Translations under genes and position numbers: made by a program | Notes under the pieces: generated by a model | What the model saw: the letters and a program-made list of their open reading frames with translations, nothing else | The model's database searches: none | What the model was told of the DNA's origin: nothing | Part shown: positions 1-12,868 of the stretch, piece by piece | Layout: every line of letters begins with the position of its first letter | Numbering within the stretch: position 1 is the stretch's first letter | Assembly: GCA_036571765.1 (NCBI GenBank) | Contig: BROE01000013.1 | Location: 14,262,999-14,326,998, forward strand | Reading direction: 5' to 3' | DNA from: Plecoglossus altivelis | Lineage: Eukaryota; Chordata; Actinopteri; Osmeriformes; Plecoglossidae | DNA length: 64,000 bases

Positions 1-315
1 TTCATTAAATATTTATGAAATATAATACTTAATTGAAATAGCCAGTACATATCCTCTATCTGGAAGATAAACATACACATTATCCAATGTTTTTTTCTCT
101 CCCCACACAATCATTACCCCACCCCCATCCCCTTTGAGTTTTGAGGCTCCCCTCATCAGTAAGATAAGTGTGTCTTGGAAATGGCATTACCATGTGTGTA
201 AAGATGTTTGTCCCTGCTGTCACAACATTTTTGCCTGTACAAACCTCAGACTGATGTTGGAGTGACAGTACCAGAATGAGCTACTGGGAATAACTGCTTA
301 TGCATGGACACCTCG

Positions 316-349
316 ATCTCTCTCTCTCTTCCTCTCTCTCTGTCTCTCC
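316..349. repeat. Imperfect CT microsatellite
   Basis: A short run of TC dinucleotides interrupted by CCTC and TGTC, read directly from the sequence. It is the first of many CT or GA arrays in the window. Confidence 0.7.
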
Positions 350-678
350 TCCAAAATTGTAGGATTGCATACACTTTATTATTTTATTATTTATGTTTTG
401 AATGAATGTTTAGGTTTAAGGATTCATTGGACCAAAAGCCAAATTATGTGAAACCAAGAAACTGGTAAAAATATACACTTTTACCTTTTCACATCCATAA
501 AGCATTTTAATGTTAGTATGTATTTTTATAGTTGTGTACAAACTGTTGTGTACTTGTGTATAAAATCTATCAAATTAAATTAAAATGTATTTATATATCT
601 CTTTTTACAAGCAATTTCACATGGGGCTTCATATGCGCCCACAGAACTGCCTCTCAACCAACCAACCTAAACCCTCAA

Positions 679-775
679 GGAAGACAAGGACAAACTCCCA
701 GAAAAACTCAGTAAGGGAGCAACCTTGAGAGGAGAAGGATTCAGTGAAGGATCCCCTCTGCTTGGGGAAATGCTC
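679..775 (+). repeat. Possible fragment of a dispersed fish repeat
   Basis: The patch contains the words GACAAACTCCC, then GGAGCAACCTTGAGAGGA, then GGATCCCCTC in that order. From memory, this order resembles a dispersed sequence seen in many teleost genomes (AAACTCCC, then GAAACCTTGAGAGGA, then a GGATCC-type block). No second copy was noticed in this window, so the call rests on recall only. It could equally be unique sequence. Confidence 0.3.
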
Positions 776-1761
776 ATTGAAACAGAGTTGCAGAACATTG
801 GCAAAACATAGTCGTACAGCAGGAAAGTGTTACTTTGTCGTTGAAGCATCAAAATCCAGTGCTCAACTTGGGTCTAAGGTAGCTAAAAGTCATTTAAACA
901 CCTTAAATAATTGTGTAACAAATATAATGTCAATGTCTTCCAACCTCCGGAAGAAGTTAGAAATACAACATTCTAAGTTCATCTAATTCAAGAGCCTACT
1001 TTATTTGAGTCTGAATTATAGGAACGACTTGTCAGGCCTCTAAACCATAGTTCAGACCACTAGCTGATAAGTAATGCTAATCTGCCACTGAATGCTTAAA
1101 ATATTACTGTACTCAAATTACTTCTTATTAGTATTCAGGTGACCACCTATTCACCTTTAGTACATTTCAACTTATTTTGTGAACACTTGGAGGTACAGCC
1201 CTCCAATTCTTCCCCGTACGCCTGCTTCCAGCAACATCAAAGTCCAATTAAGTTTCCACGAATCTACCAGAATGAAATGTATGGGCCGCTCGGTCTATTC
1301 TTAGCTAACACCGCCATTCTTCTCTTTCTCTTCATGTTATTATTCCCCGGGTGTATGGAGAGGTGTGTTGAGGTGCTTTCTCCAAGGTAGGTCAGCGAGA
1401 GGTCCCTCAGCAGGTGTTCATTCAGAATGCCTTTGGTGACGAGGAACTGTAATTAGCGAATGGGGGAGTTGGTCTCCTGCACAGACAGTGGGCAGGGAAA
1501 GTTAGAAGAGAAATAGAGGGTTGGTAATGAACGTAAGCCCTTAGGATAGGCACTCAGCTCAAACCCATTGCCATAGTTAGGTTCTTTATGCAACCAATTA
1601 TGACCATCCTGCATGAGAAAAGCATAGCATAGTTAAGATGTTTAATTTCCTTTAATTCATGTTTAATGTAATTTAGTTCAAGAGTAAATTCAAATGTGTA
1701 ATGGTATATATTTTTTAATCCTTGGGTCAGACTATAGGTGTGTGCACATGATACGATAATT

Positions 1762-1764
<3 letters not shown>

Positions 1765-1802
<38 letters not shown>
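1765..1802. repeat. (GT)19 microsatellite
   Basis: An essentially uninterrupted GT array of about 38 bases. The reverse strand reads as CA and encodes only a Thr-His run, so the minus-strand frame across it is not a gene. Confidence 0.95.
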
Positions 1803-1804
<2 letters not shown>

Positions 1805-4555
1805 ACGTATGCGCAGACCTTTCCTGTTGTTGAGCCAATGACACCCAACCTTGAACCTCTTAACAGTGGTTAGCTTTATCTAATCATCAGCCTAATTTGA
1901 TTTCAGGAAAACAACACAACCTTGACGCTTCACCCTTAAAGCAATTCCCCTGATGTGCCTGAAATTGCACCTGAATTGCAATAGAACTAAATAATCTTTC
2001 AGAACACTGATATTGGTCCCTTTACCGTAAACTTTGAATAAATACATAATTAGAAATGTGTCATAATTATAAGAATTATGTTTCGATTCATTTATCACAA
2101 AGATTCGTCTATATCCATCTTCCACCCAAGCTGTATGATTTCATCTCATTTTGTATTCTGAGCTTGTTGCCAGGGGCTCACAGATGTAACAATGGGGTTA
2201 AATAGTAGGCTTTGTCCTCTCAGAATCTCGGCAGGTATCTGATTAAATCTTTTCATGGAAAAATCAATAGATGGACACTTGTTTAGGTCTTTTTAGAAAG
2301 GTGCCTGATTCAGTGGACATTGGATAGCAGTCTTTGCCTGTCTCATCCAGACATTTCACTAGCAGTTTTTTTTTACTATTGTTTTTCTTGCACCTTCCGT
2401 AACTAGTTTCTTCCCAAGCCCTCATGCCATGTAATGTCAAATTGTTCGTATTTTATACCCAGTAAGTTTTATATAAACCTTTTTTCGGTCCTCTTCCTTC
2501 GTGCGGCAGGATAAAAGTGCAATTTCCCAAGTATGTTTGCTCTGTCCTCAGTTCATGATTTCTTAAAGCATTCTTGCTATACTTTTTAGAGTGTCTTAGA
2601 CTTTTACACAGTCCTTTATGTCTATAAAGTGTAACAAATATTGCGTTTTAATGCACATGCATTATTTATAAAAAGCAGTTGTTAATCTTATGGTTTTGCT
2701 TTATTGTTTCATTTATTAAAGTTGACAGTTAAAATGTGCAAGAAAAATAACATTTCTCATGAATAATGAAAAGTACGTTGACAGGTTGTTGCAGGGGGTG
2801 TGCCTGCCAAACTGATGATGTCATTAGCACCCTGTGTGACACGATTACCCTGAAGCCTTTGCAGCGGGACCGTGGGTGAACTATGGTGACTTGTACCAGT
2901 GGAACACATATAAATCTTCCTGTGAGGTCATCTGTATTGCTGTATATTTCTCCCCTTGCCCCCCTGCTACACTAAGGTCAGACAGACTGAGTGCACTGAC
3001 TGCCAGAGGGTTCAGTTTAGCAAGACATTTCTATAGAAACACCAATGTTAAAACTTCTATCAACATACAGAAATGATTTGGTGATTTGGCGCTGAACATA
3101 TGACTACAAACATGTATATTTTTGATTATTCAACACAGAAAGGTAATATGACTACTTAAACAACATTAAGGAAAGGTATTGACAGTGAGCATAGTTTAAT
3201 ATTACACATCAAATAGTGTGATCTTGAATTGTGGGATTCCTGGTTACAAGTTAAACACGTCATGTTGTCCAGCTCCCTTGTTTCACTAATATTCTGCCTT
3301 CGTTTCGTTATGCCCGCAAGTTCTGTTTGATCTTACCACACATCCTCTTTGTTGACCTGAGGGAAACTTCTGTCCATGTGAATTATCTCACCTGGTTTTC
3401 ACTGGTTGTTTTGTGTGATTGGACCCTCACTGTGGTCCTGGCTCCTGTGCTTGTTCTCCCTGCCCTGCTCTCACCCCAATCACAGCTCGCTGCTCTAGGG
3501 AGCTACTGTAGCTGGGCCTCAGTGGGTTCAGCCGAGCCCTACAGTCCTGGCCTTGTCAAACATGCGCAGGATGCACTTAGTGTTCAGAGGGAGCCTCACT
3601 CTCACATCACACAATGGTCTCTTCACAAGAAGGGGTCTGCATTAAGACTTGCTTCCTTGACTTCAGATGATAGACCACTGAATGAATGTGCTCACTTAAA
3701 ATTATAAATGGTCGTTTGACTGAAGTCAATGAAAGACAAAGCACAAGTTTAAAAGTCAGGTCCACACCTTCATGCCTCTGACATGTCAGGTGAACAGTCA
3801 AAGAAACCAAACTGGAAATGAATACGTTTAAAAAGGTATATCTTTTTTGCCCCCCACCATTTAATTCCGAAATGTCAGTTTGTCAGGCCTTCCCAGAAAA
3901 TGGTTAATTGCCAGTGAGAGTGCAAGGTGTCGATTTAAACCTTTTTACCTGTGTTTGCTAAATATATCTATTCTACTTAATTGTACTTATCGTACTCAAC
4001 ATTGGCTAAACCTCATAATTGGATGTGATAGACTTTTGATTGTGGAACCTGAAGTATTTTGCTTCATTTGTTTAGGTGGGAATTCTCTCACTGTTTGATT
4101 CTTAAATATGTGGAAATTAATTTATGTTTTTTGCACCAAACCTGATATTGGTGGATCATCCTTCTCTTCTTGCTTTTTACCAAAGGAGTACACAATGCCT
4201 TTAAGCAATGACCCCAACATCACCACATTGAGAAAGACATTAGCACATTTTTCACTTTATTTTCAATGACTCCGAGTGCCGTTTATTGAAAATGTAGGAC
4301 CATGGCTCTATCCTGAAAAGCAGGGAATAGCAAGTTTAAATCTAGAAATGATTCTGACTGTCCTTCAAAATGAACAAATGTCTCGTTCAACTTGCTTTCT
4401 GGAGCAGCAGAAACTCAACATGGCCGACCCCTGGGAGCCACACAGACCTGGTCTAAAATGGCCCCTCCAGGACGTGGTGGAGAGTCCCCTCTGTCCCTGC
4501 TATCCTCCAGCTCTATCTGCATCCCTGCAGGAGCCGTTTGGAAAAAGCAAATAGC

Positions 4556-4720
4556 ACTCAGATCACAGGGCTGGTGTTTACTGAAAGCTGACAGCGGGCA
4601 CAGATTGATTGCATTAGTACATGTAAATCATATCTTTAGGGCCATATGCATCTCCCAGGGCAGCCAATGTGATGACCATATTTATGCTGACCAGAGGCAA
4701 AAACACTTCTAGCGTCCACG
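4556..4720. promoter_or_regulatory. Candidate conserved non-coding element
   Basis: A compact unique block without simple repeats. It has balanced composition and clustered homeodomain or POU-like words (GATTGATTGCATTAG, ATGTAAATCAT, CATATGCAT). These features are typical of vertebrate enhancers, but conservation cannot be assessed here. Frames overlapping it (4276-4712) are not recognised as protein. Confidence 0.22.
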
Positions 4721-5320
4721 GGATAATAAGGGAAATATATTTGGTGAACAGAATGGCAGATGGGTACGTGGCAATCCCACAATTTCACGTCTTCCTTCTC
4801 CCTGCCATTGGCTGGAGGCAGGACTGAGTGTTGACAAGTTTGTGGAGAGGTGGAAGATAGAATAACAATCAATGCTGCGTCCTCAGTGCGACCTTCTGAG
4901 TCAGGAGCAACAATGCAGAGTGACTGCTGAAGGAGAACCTTAAGAGATGGAAACCCAGTAGCAGACTGCAGTACTTGTTCTATGACTCCCTACCCTGAAA
5001 GTCAAATCGTCATTGACTGCTTTTGGTTGACCGTTGAAAAGTGTTCAAAAGCTTCAAGTGTCCACAATTATACATTTGTCTAACTATTGAACCATTATTC
5101 GTTTACGAGCTATACAAAGTACAATGAGGTTTTATTAGACTTTTTATGTCAGACTTCATTTTATATGTTTTTTTATGTTTTTATCTCTAGTTTTGGCCCT
5201 ATACATGAGTTGTAACCTGTGATACTGTTTTGAACACAACAGATCAAAGAGCTGTAACATGGCATGTGTGTTTATCAGCTGACTGTCAGGCTTTTGTTAA
5301 GACTTTTGCATCTCAGTTTA

Positions 5321-5371
5321 TGTCTGTCTGTCTTTCTTTCTTTCTTTTCTCTCTTTTTCTCTGACTGGATA
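5321..5371. repeat. TGTC/TTTC tetranucleotide tract
   Basis: Three TGTC-type units pass into TTTC units and then a T/C-rich tail. It is a short pyrimidine-rich simple repeat. Confidence 0.8.
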
Positions 5372-7024
5372 CTCAATTATCTTCATGTCATTTGAGTTAA
5401 CACTGAAATTACAATTGAAATGACTACTGTAAAGGTCATAGGAAAGTTAACAAACCATGGGTGTCTCTCAAATGGAGCTGTTTCCTATCAAATACAAGTT
5501 AGATTATTTGTAAAATGTATCCTCTAGGAAATGCATGCTTCATCTGGGCTCATATTGAAGTCATATGATACAATCTATAAAGTCAAAAACAGTGAACAAC
5601 AATGTCCAATATGTTTTGTTGCCTACATGTTTACAGTATGTGCATGACTGTCTGTGAAGTTTGAATTAATCCACTGTCAAAAAATAAGTTTCCTCAGTTA
5701 AACTTTTCCCATGCAGTGATTACATTTCAAAAGTCTTCCTGATCCTGTCAGTTGTGCTACAGCTCTCAGTAACCAGACTTGCAGCCTAAGTTACAGGTAG
5801 AGAGTGAGATGATAGATGTCTAAAGTAATATCTTCTTGCTTTGCATACCAGCATCTGCAAAATCTCATTTGAGCTCTATGCATCCATCCCAAGGCTCCCT
5901 TGTAACTAGGCGTGAATAGGAAGCTATCAAATGGCCTGTCAGGTCAGCAAATGGACATGTGGCGTGGAATAATAATGTATGAATCATTTACGTTGTTTTC
6001 AAAGCACTGATTAAATTGGTTGCCATGAACCCCATGCTACAGGAGGAATGTAGTCGACAGATAATGTGAGGAGCATTATCATAACACCCTCCTATCCCTA
6101 ATCCACTTTCTGCATCTTTTTCCTCACGAAAAAAATAAAACCATGGGAGGCAGGAACCTGTAGAAATTGAGGTATGTTGGAATGAATTTAGAGATGTTTT
6201 AGCGAAAGGTTTGCTAGAGTTCAGCTAATAGATCAATGATTGGTCTCAGTGTGTGATCAAGGAGGTTGAGGCGTAGCTAAGGCAACATCTCCCAGGTGCA
6301 GTGCTGCACATTCTGGCCCCCTGATGCTGCCACAGCCATTAGATATGCTAGGAGAGTAGAACAGCACACACCGTGGCAATCATTTCTGCTACTATCTTGC
6401 ACAAATACATTTAAACCAAAATCTAATTATCATAGATTTTTGTATTATTTTTATAATTCTGTAAGTGTTTAGAATTCTGCTTCTTGCGATCTTCTGATAA
6501 GAAACGTTTAATTCCCTGTAGTCAGCATTTGGCCATTTATTTATCAAAAATACAGTAGAAAATTGGTGTGGTTTGGAATAGGGCTACAGTCACTGTAAAT
6601 TATGATACTAAAGTTATCAACATTAGCTTAGGTTTGTGATGGCACCATGAAAAACATGGAAAAAGGCAGCAATAGACTCCAAATATGTCATATCTGAAAT
6701 CACATGTTTGCGTCACTTCTACAAAAATCCTGAGGCTGGTTGCTGACGAACAGTTGACTTTGTTTATCCTCAGAGCGTCGAGCTGCTCCTGGTCTATTAA
6801 ATGATGCACGCTGAGCATATCAAAGTTATAACCGACTGAGAAGTGGCTATCTGATGTGGGTAATCTCTTCCAAGAGAGCTGCTGTGGTCCTGCTACCTGT
6901 GGTGCTGAGCCTCTCATCCAGGCTTGTCACTCATCAACAACAGCATCATCTGTCATCATCTGGGATTAGAGAATAGGTCAGCGGACTGTCACCCCTCCAT
7001 CTGCTCCTCAGGGACCTCACATAC

Positions 7025-7266
7025 CTCCACATCCTCAGGCAAACAGGAGCTGAGATAGGCTTGTCTATTGTAAGTAACTTGAAGTGTTTGCCGGAGCCGG
7101 CTTGGCGAGGCAGATTGGTGGGCATGGCCTCTCTGGAAGTCCTCCACTGCTTCAATATGCTTGTTATTCTTCATTTGGAGCTGCCAGATGGAATGAGCAT
7201 ATACCCGTACCACACAGTTAGGTAGAGGATGCCTCATTTCTGTTCTTGAAACATCTTGTTCAGTGT
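7025..7266 (-). other. Candidate internal coding exon, unrecognised
   Basis: On the minus strand a pyrimidine-rich stretch ending CCAACAG (AG at 7268-7267) precedes an open frame. That frame runs to GTGGAG|GTATGTGAG, a good donor with GT at 7024-7023. The 242-nt segment is open for about 80 codons. It reads TEQDVSRTEMRHPLPN at its start and YLSSCLPEDVE before the donor, and it is hydrophilic and mixed in composition. The in-frame stop follows about 12 codons past the donor. I do not recognise the peptide. Frames of this length with flanking splice-like signals also occur by chance in 64 kb. Confidence 0.18.
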
Positions 7267-10086
7267 CTGTTGGCATGAAATGAATGATAAGAACGGGAAA
7301 CAGAAGTTTTTCATAATTGTATACATGTTTTAAAAGTTATAATATGAAAAGCGCACTGTAAAATGCATCATATCATCTTGCTCATTATGATCACAAGAAC
7401 GCGTTGGCAGCATAACGACTTTACTGCTGGAAGAAGATATTATCAGTGATGTCTGTCTCATGCTGTGTTCCTGACAGATCACTGCACATCTGCTCTGCAA
7501 CGCTGTTTTGGACGAAACCGATCGATAGCTATCTATTTCCAAAAGCGCTCTGGGTGATTGTGACAGCCGCTAGGTAGAGCACACCCTCAAAACAGCATTG
7601 CAATATGCCACAGTAGGCTTGCCTGGGCCGACCACCCTGAAAATAACAACATCTTAATCAAAGCCAGTTAGATGCAATCTTGGCCCTGACTGGACAGATC
7701 AAAAGTATTGATAAGATTAAGGGATGGTAATAGAACACTCAGTGATGCTGACACCAAGAAATCTATACAGCTCTGCATTTCCCAGAGTCACTTTGCACAA
7801 GTCATCTTAGCACAGCACTTTACATCCTAAACACACAGTATAGTGTGATGGAAAGGTTGAGCTGGACTCTGCTGGTGATTTTTTTCTCTTCCACTACCCT
7901 TAAAGCAAAGCAGTAAGCCTGTTGGTGTTTCAGTGTGCTGCAGCCTACATGAAAAGTGCTCCCTTTAAGCAAAGATTAGCATTAACTGTGGCCTAACCAT
8001 CCAACCATCACACACCATTGTTTTTCAATACAATATTTTTTCATATTGTTGGTATTATAATAAGAACATTTCCTTTCAAGAACACCCCATGATATGAGGA
8101 TTTTTGAATGACGTGATGCCAAAAATGTAGCAAATGCAAGAAGGATGCTATTTATATCCTATTTGGTGAAAGTTGCACGCACATAAACGCGGTCTGTTCT
8201 GTCGCTCACCCAGTGCTGCAAGGCACACGGTCTGGGCCTCAGCATTCCATCAATGCCAGAGAGCTGCAGAGACACAAGTCCTGTGAGAGATGCTGTGTGA
8301 GAGGCTTTTGTTAAAAGCATAATGCGCATCTCAGAGGACATGTTTTGCTTTAAGTCGCAATTTTATTAGGCTGATCTGCTGTGGACGAGTGTCTCCATCC
8401 GTCCCTACAGCAATGCATCTTCAAGTCTTTGTGAAACCTTTTCATTTTACTGGTGGCAATTCTCTCTTCTCCTCTGTACATTGATTACAAAATTATGTGT
8501 TGTCAGCCTGGGGTAAGGATGCTGCGAGGGGGGTTGTCTCCTCCTAGCCAGAAGGAGCCACATTCAAGTGCCACATGTGATGGCAGAAGGCCGTTTGTGT
8601 AAATTTCACGTAAGGGAAGTACCTGGCTTCGCTTTTCTCTCTTTCTTTTGGTGATACATGAAAAAGATTTCTCAAGTAAAATCCAAACATGTTGATGCAC
8701 TGTGAGTCTGATGTGTTGTTGTGAGTCAGAATGCTTATTGGAGTCTGTGGTCAACACAAAGCAACAAATGCTGAAAGCGCTGCAGACCGCAGTTTCCTCA
8801 AACAACAGCTTTCCTTTTAGTACGATGTTATGAAAATTCAAAATTATTAACCTGTTAGCTGGGAACATTGAGTCATTGCACATCCCTAAAACAAATCCAA
8901 TTACTCTGTCTCTGTGTGTGGACACAAATACTCAAGGAGCTTCAGTCACTCACTTTGAACATGGCACCGAAAAAACAGAAAATCATCCTCACTTTGGAAT
9001 CGTAGAAATGCAGCATTCTTCTTGTATTTCACAGTAGGGTTGTTTTTTTTTGCTCATTGTCGTATTAATAATTATTTCTACTATTTCTATTGTTATGATC
9101 CATATCAGTTATCCTTCTCCCCTTTGCGTGCTGTCGTCTCAGAGGCCTCTGAGAACAGAGGAAGTGATGGTGACTGTTGTGACTATGTGCATGGACTCAG
9201 CCATCTGGGCAGAGTCTGGAGGACTTCAGACTGTCATGCAGTAATTCCCAAGATAGGGTCATGTCTCCAAGGGATGTGATCTGGTTGTGGAATTACAATA
9301 AGAGGCAGGCAATGCGCGTGTGCGTACTTTATTAAGACAAGCTGTCACAAGACTGTGTCCTGTGGCGAATGTATAGGAAGATCACTGATCAAACTGTGAC
9401 GACAATGCGAACCAATGTCAGTGTTAACATCACGTTACCATGGTTCGATGTCATGGTGAAACTAGCTCATGTATTATGTAGAGGAATGTCCATGAGGTCA
9501 GATGAAAACAGTCACCCTGCGGGAAATGTCACATTCCCTTGCTAATCCTGAAGAGTTCTGGTAGCTTGTGTAAACCCCAAGGTCAGGCTCCACAACGTTT
9601 GTTGTAGTGTCACTGTAATCTGTGTCAACAGAAAAACCTGTTTTTGAGAATGATGTTCTGACGGCGAAGTATTGTTTTGTATGCTGGAGCATGCACATGT
9701 TTTAAGTGCTGAAATTATAGAAAATAATCCCCTCAAAAATCTTTATTTTGTTATTGTCAATATAATCATTATTGTTAGGAATTGAATATCAACATGGAAC
9801 CTTTTTCTCATTATTTTTCCTGTTGCACATCCCAAGACATAATGAGAATCTTTTGTAACACGCAAAAAGTGATATGAAGCAGATGGATGAATTATTGTAA
9901 TAATATATGTATATTGCATACCTCATGTTCATAGTATGTCCCTCAGAAACTGATTTGTAGAGTTGATGTCTTATTCCATCAAAAATGGAAACTGATTGAA
10001 GCAGTCTTTGAAAACAACACGTCCACAGGGCCTACAAAAACACAACGTGTCAGACCTCAAACCCAGCGACTGGAGAAGGGACAGAT
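7267..10086. other. Unique non-coding sequence
   Basis: No gene or long repeat recognised. A 140-codon minus-strand frame at 8503-8925 lacks an ATG start and family resemblance. Near 9436-9458 a small CCATG/CATGG dyad is visible but short enough to be chance. Confidence 0.55.
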
Positions 10087-10186
10087 ATGAGAGGTGACGT
10101 GCTGGAGATGTCATCCCCTCAGATCACAGACAAGAGAGCCAGCCTTGCCTGTCTTCCCGTGGAGGAAGCTGTCACCACTGATTCAG
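10087..10186 (+). other. Candidate first coding exon with donor, unrecognised
   Basis: An ATG with G at -3 opens a frame beginning MRGDVLEMSSPQITDKR and reaching ATTCAG|GTAACC, an acceptable splice donor with GT at 10187-10188. The frame leaves one base (phase 1). It is also open upstream to about 10009 and downstream to 10692, where the sequence becomes CpG-rich. There is no family match, so it could be a chance frame in a locally GC-richer stretch. Confidence 0.15.
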
Positions 10187-10456
10187 GTAACCGCCGTCGC
10201 CTCCCCACTGTCTATGAAATGATATCAGTGGCCCAGCTCACCCTCTCGCCCGCAGACAGATCTGCTCCACATTTCAAGGTTAGCCCTGGTGGACAACTCC
10301 AAAGGCCAGTTGTACTCCTCATCTGCCTCCCTGCTTCCCTCCACCTGCCTCCTCCTCCTCTTCATCCCACCGCTGAGCCTTGGTGTCAGACACACGCCAG
10401 TATAATGCGATTAAAGGTCAGCCCTATCCCAGGGAAACCATACCTACAAGCTGTTC

Positions 10457-10640
10457 CGCAGTCTCGTAAATTCAGCGAAACACCCAGCTTTCTGCAAAAT
10501 TACATTACCCACCTTCGCTCTCCCTTCCGCCGGCGTAGACCGGAGCGCTTAACACGGTTGTTGTTATGTCCTGTCTGCTCGGGCGATCAACTATGCCGAG
10601 CAACTGCCCTTGAAGTGCCGCGCGTGTCGACAGGGCCCGG
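10457..10640. promoter_or_regulatory. Small CpG-rich block
   Basis: By hand count about 18 CpG dinucleotides fall in about 184 bases, including CCGCCGGCG and CCGCGCGTGTCGA. That is above the number expected from its G+C content and far denser than the flanks. It may be a small unmethylated element or promoter. No TATA box or initiator could be assigned. Confidence 0.35.
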
Positions 10641-10699
10641 GATTGGAATGAGGAAGTGGGCTGCAGTGGCTGGTAAAGAAGACTTTCCTTGAATGGAGG

Positions 10700-12680
10700 A
10701 CGTCAACAGATTGTTCCAAATCAAAGCATGCTACTCAAAATTTGAGAAATTTGTCCTGATGTGCAGCTAATAATACAGTCTCTAAACTAAGTACTTTTCT
10801 CGTACCCTTTTCTTTGAACGTCAAATCCTCTGGCACTTTCAAATGACCTAGTCCAAAGGTATGACAAAGTTAGGGAGGGCTAAATTGAAAACTGCAAAAA
10901 AGCTTTCCGCTTTCAAAATCATTCCAAGAATACTTTGTAGACGTTTAGTCATTCATTATTCACAAGCGAATCCATTTGAGATACACAAGGAACTCCATTC
11001 TCAGCTTTTCTTTATTTAGAACAAGAGTTGAGAACTTCTAAGTTTTTTGGGGTGGGCCAGCATGCTCAAATGAAAACCACAGACCCATCTCTTGGTGTGA
11101 AACATTTTCATTTCAGATCAGAGGTGCTGCATGGCACCAAAATACATAAAGGACTGGAGTCCTTTCTCCACACCACACCTCTTCTTAAAAGACTCAGCTC
11201 CAGTGACAAAGTGTGTCTGCAGAAATTACACAGAAGGTTGGCTAAGGCATTTTCCAGTTGAATGGCAGTAAAGAGTGCACCTTGTAGCCCTGAGCTGTGT
11301 TATGGATCGAGCGAACAGACTGGAGTCTCCCACACCTGCCCTAAAAGCTTTCCCAAATAGATTTCCCTCAATTCCATTGTTGCGACATGCTAACCTCATT
11401 TGGACTGGGACCAGAGAGAGCGGCCAGGCCAAGGTGAATCAGCCCACGTTCGGCAGGATGCTGTAATAAGATGACGTGCGTCTGCGTGTGCAAACATCTG
11501 TGCATGAGACAAAGTGACAGAGAGAGAGAGCAATAAAGTGTGTGTTCACTGCAAGTGTGCATATGTAGTGCTTGTGTGTGTACTGCCTGAGTCTGTGTGC
11601 AATGCTGGCGTGTGTGTGTCTACGTGTAAAAAGAGAGAGAACGATTTCCTTGTGTGTGGTGGCTCCTGGAAGCTGCCCTGACAGAGAGGACAAACTGGGA
11701 GGCCAGGGATTGGCTCATTACGGAGACATTGCTGTGGGCGCTTCAACCCCTCACGCAAGTTTTGCTCTACTGATGTCATGAGGGGCACTTAGTGGAAGGC
11801 TGTGAAGGTTAATGACTACCCCCCACTTTTCCATCTTTCCATCTTTTTTATTTTTTGCATCTTTGCTTTTTTTGAGCTACTCACTGAGTGTTTCCTTTTA
11901 CATTCAGAAAGATCAGGTTTGTGATCGGACAAGGCGTGTCCACGTTCAAATTCTAAATTGTTTTCTCCAAGACATGAAAAAGGGACAGTGCACAACTTGC
12001 TATGCCTTTCCCCCCAATGTTTTCCGTTATTGTAAGATATGGTAGCAGTTATGATTATGGTCAATGTCCACTTGGAAACTAACGTCTTCTACTGCTTTGG
12101 CTAAATAAAAAGTTACTGTTTTAAAACTAAATGTGATTAGGCAATGAGCTAGTCAATATATCTGATTTGTTTGGACAGGTTGTTTGGTGGCTTTAGATCT
12201 TAATTTGAATAAATATGGATCTACATTCTACAGGCCTATTTAACCAGTGCCATCTAGAGGGCAAAATATATGTTTGTAGGGATTATCAGATATAAGGGCC
12301 AAGAGACCAGAATCATATAAATGTTCCGTTCCATAGCACCCTGGTACACATACACAATATAAACAAATCCATGAGTCAGTCGAAAGGGCAGACTGTCTTG
12401 TACTTGTACAATAATACCTCATTTGTTGGGATTTTTCTTCTGTTGATCTATCTGTAAAAGGTTCTAGAATGCAACTCTGAGTACTTTCCGCTGTCTTTTC
12501 AATAAGCCACACGGTCCTCATAATTCAAATCAATACTGACACTCCAAGCCTAGAGTCTTCAGTAAAGTACAGCGATGTCTCCATGCGATAACATCATCGT
12601 AATCTATAGTGATGAGAAGCATTACCCTACTCTGTCAGGAGACCCCGCTGCTAATGTCAATAGAGTCGCTGGGGTTTGTA
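10700..12680. other. Unique non-coding sequence
   Basis: No recognised gene. Short GA and GT patches occur at 11519-11530 and 11560-11640. A CTCTAGAT-type dyad with GAGGGCA sits near 12250. The small frames on both strands at 11028-11788 are unsupported. Confidence 0.55.
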
Positions 12681-12685
12681 TGTGC

Positions 12686-12719
<34 letters not shown>

Positions 12720-12724
12720 GTGTG
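12681..12724. repeat. Compound (TG)n(TA)n microsatellite
   Basis: About ten TG units pass directly into about ten TA units and back to TG. Alternating purine-pyrimidine throughout gives Z-DNA and melting potential. Confidence 0.93.
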
Positions 12725-12868
12725 ATAGAATTGTTCTGCGTGAGTCTAATACTGTGTTGTTTTCACGATATCACAGTAGTTGTTGAGTAATTGAAAGAGA
12801 AACAGCATAAAGTCATCACTGTATATCTGTGCAACCTTCCACTGTACAGTGGGAGTTTTCTTTTTACT

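Larger units (their letters stand above)
1..1764. other. Unique AT-rich non-coding sequence
   Basis: No recognisable gene. The stretch holds a short CT-rich patch near 316-349 and a dispersed-repeat-like patch near 679-775. The open frames at 744-986 and 1139-1390 are short, have no splice or family support and look like chance frames. Confidence 0.6.
1803..7024. other. Unique non-coding sequence
   Basis: More than 5 kb of mostly unique AT-leaning DNA. The 126-codon plus frame at 3327-3707 has no recognised family or convincing flanking splice signals. A small TGTC/TTTC array lies at 5321-5371. Two blocks (4556-4720 and 5850-6060) look like vertebrate conserved non-coding elements, and the first is listed separately. 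Confidence 0.55.

Noticed and set aside
6890..6917. REST/NRSF-like GGTGCTGAG half site
   Set aside because: Only the right half matches. The left half lacks the required order, so chance is likely.
8503..8925. 140-codon minus-strand frame
   Set aside because: No ATG at its beginning, no recognised domain and no good splice sites. The length is within chance for this window.
9427..9461. CCATG/CATGG dyad near 9.44 kb
   Set aside because: Arms of five bases with a loose loop are expected often by chance.
12241..12265. CTAGAGGGCA, a CTCF-like word
   Set aside because: Only the 3' half of the motif fits and the CCA part is misplaced. Weaker than the site near 50.9 kb.
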